Source of the DNA: Actinomycetota bacterium | GTDB taxonomy: Bacteria; Actinomycetota; UBA4738 | Assembly (NCBI GenBank): GCA_013816105.1 | Contig: JACDEY010000088.1 | Span: 1 to 5,557, forward strand | Reading direction: 5' to 3' | Length of the DNA: 5,557 nucleotides | Shown: piece after piece, positions 5,198-5,557 of the stretch | How the letters are laid out: the number at the start of each line of letters is the position of its first letter | Position numbering within the stretch: the first letter of the stretch is position 1 | Made by a program: the position numbers and the translations under genes | Notes under the pieces: generated by a model | Seen by the model: the letters and a program-made list of their open reading frames with translations, nothing else | Told to the model about the DNA's origin: nothing | The model's database searches: none

Positions 5198-5557
5198 CGC
5201 TGGCGCTGGGCGGTCGTCGCGCCGTCATGGAGGCGCTCCGGTCGGCGCGAGCGGAACGGGTCCTGTGCGTGCGAGGCTCCAGGTCCACGGAGGGTTTGCG
5301 CCAGGTCCTGCTGGAAGCTGAGCGTGCCGGAGTCCCCGTGGAGTGGGTCGACCGCGAGCATGTGGAGGCACTCGAGGTCCGGGACGCCCAGGGCGTCGTC
5401 GCCATCGTCCGACCGCCTCGAGAGCTCGATGAGGGCGGACTCGCGCGCGTCTCGTCCGATCCGGCAGCGCTCCTGGTGATCCTGGACGGCATCACGGATC
5501 CGCAGAACCTCGGCGCGTGCGCCCGGTGCGCGGAGGCGGCCGGCGCCATCGCCATCG
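5194..5557 (+). CDS. rlmB: SpoU/TrmH-family 2'-O-methyltransferase, RlmB-like (3' end outside window)
   Basis: The frame opens with GTG 5194, overlapping the ispF TGA as GTGA, and stays open to the right edge: 121 residues visible of an expected 240-260. Residues 6-75 are the small substrate-binding domain: GGRRAVMEALRS, SRSTEGLRQVLLEAERAGVPVEWV, and RDAQGVVAIV, the counterpart of the HQGxxA motif. Residues 95-121 open the knotted SPOUT catalytic domain with LVILDGITDPQNLGACARCAEAAGA, which contains N105, G107-A108 and R111 of motif 1 (NxGAxxR). Enzymes of this type methylate a ribose in 23S rRNA (G2251 in E. coli numbering) or, in some members, tRNA; the SAM-binding motifs 2 and 3 lie outside the window, so RlmB is the likely but not the only specificity. 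Position after ispF matches the actinobacterial gene order, apart from the missing cysS. Confidence 0.88.
   Translation, partial: MTLALGGRRAVMEALRSARAERVLCVRGSRSTEGLRQVLLEAERAGVPVEWVDREHVEALEVRDAQGVVAIVRPPRELDEGGLARVSSDPAALLVILDGITDPQNLGACARCAEAAGAIAI

Overview
The window is about two-thirds G+C and densely coding, with every gene on the + strand. The gene order clpC, radA, carD, ispD, ispF, rlmB-like matches the conserved chromosomal neighbourhood of Actinomycetota (mycobacteria have clpC1, radA, carD, ispD, ispF and an rRNA/tRNA methyltransferase close together). GTG starts, GTGA gene overlaps and TANNNT -10 boxes about 7 nt before start codons also fit a high-GC actinobacterium, probably a deep-branching or uncultivated one. 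No species can be named. There are no RNA genes, mobile elements or CRISPR arrays.

Layout. (1) 2-925: C-terminal half of the ClpC unfoldase. (2) 926-1014: short regulatory gap with a promoter overlapped by two GTCAA-N6-TTGAC palindromes. (3) 1015-1876: two-gene operon, a 75-residue helix-turn-helix protein followed 4 nt later by a stand-alone double Clp N-domain protein without an ATPase. (4) 1877-1958: gap with an inverted repeat and a possible promoter for radA. (5) 1959-3299: radA. (6) 3300-3418: promoter region of carD. (7) 3419-3904: carD. (8) 3954-5557: ispD, ispF and a TrmH/RlmB-type methyltransferase, the last two joined to their upstream gene by 4-base GTGA overlaps; the methyltransferase runs off the right edge.

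How the parts relate. clpC and the HTH/Clp-N operon form a proteostasis block. The Clp-N protein carries the same kind of substrate/adaptor-binding domain as full ClpC but cannot unfold anything, so it probably acts as a decoy, sponge or sensor, and the HTH protein probably represses its own promoter. radA (recombination repair) and carD (RNA polymerase-binding regulator) are separate housekeeping genes. ispD and ispF supply two steps of the non-mevalonate isoprenoid pathway, and rlmB methylates rRNA.

Most of the window is ordinary core genome. The best candidate for a less-described system is the operator-controlled HTH + Clp-N pair, which looks like a two-gene version of the fused HTH/Clp-N protein ClpC2 of mycobacteria. 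A second point of interest is an IspF with several replacements in a normally conserved C-terminal motif.
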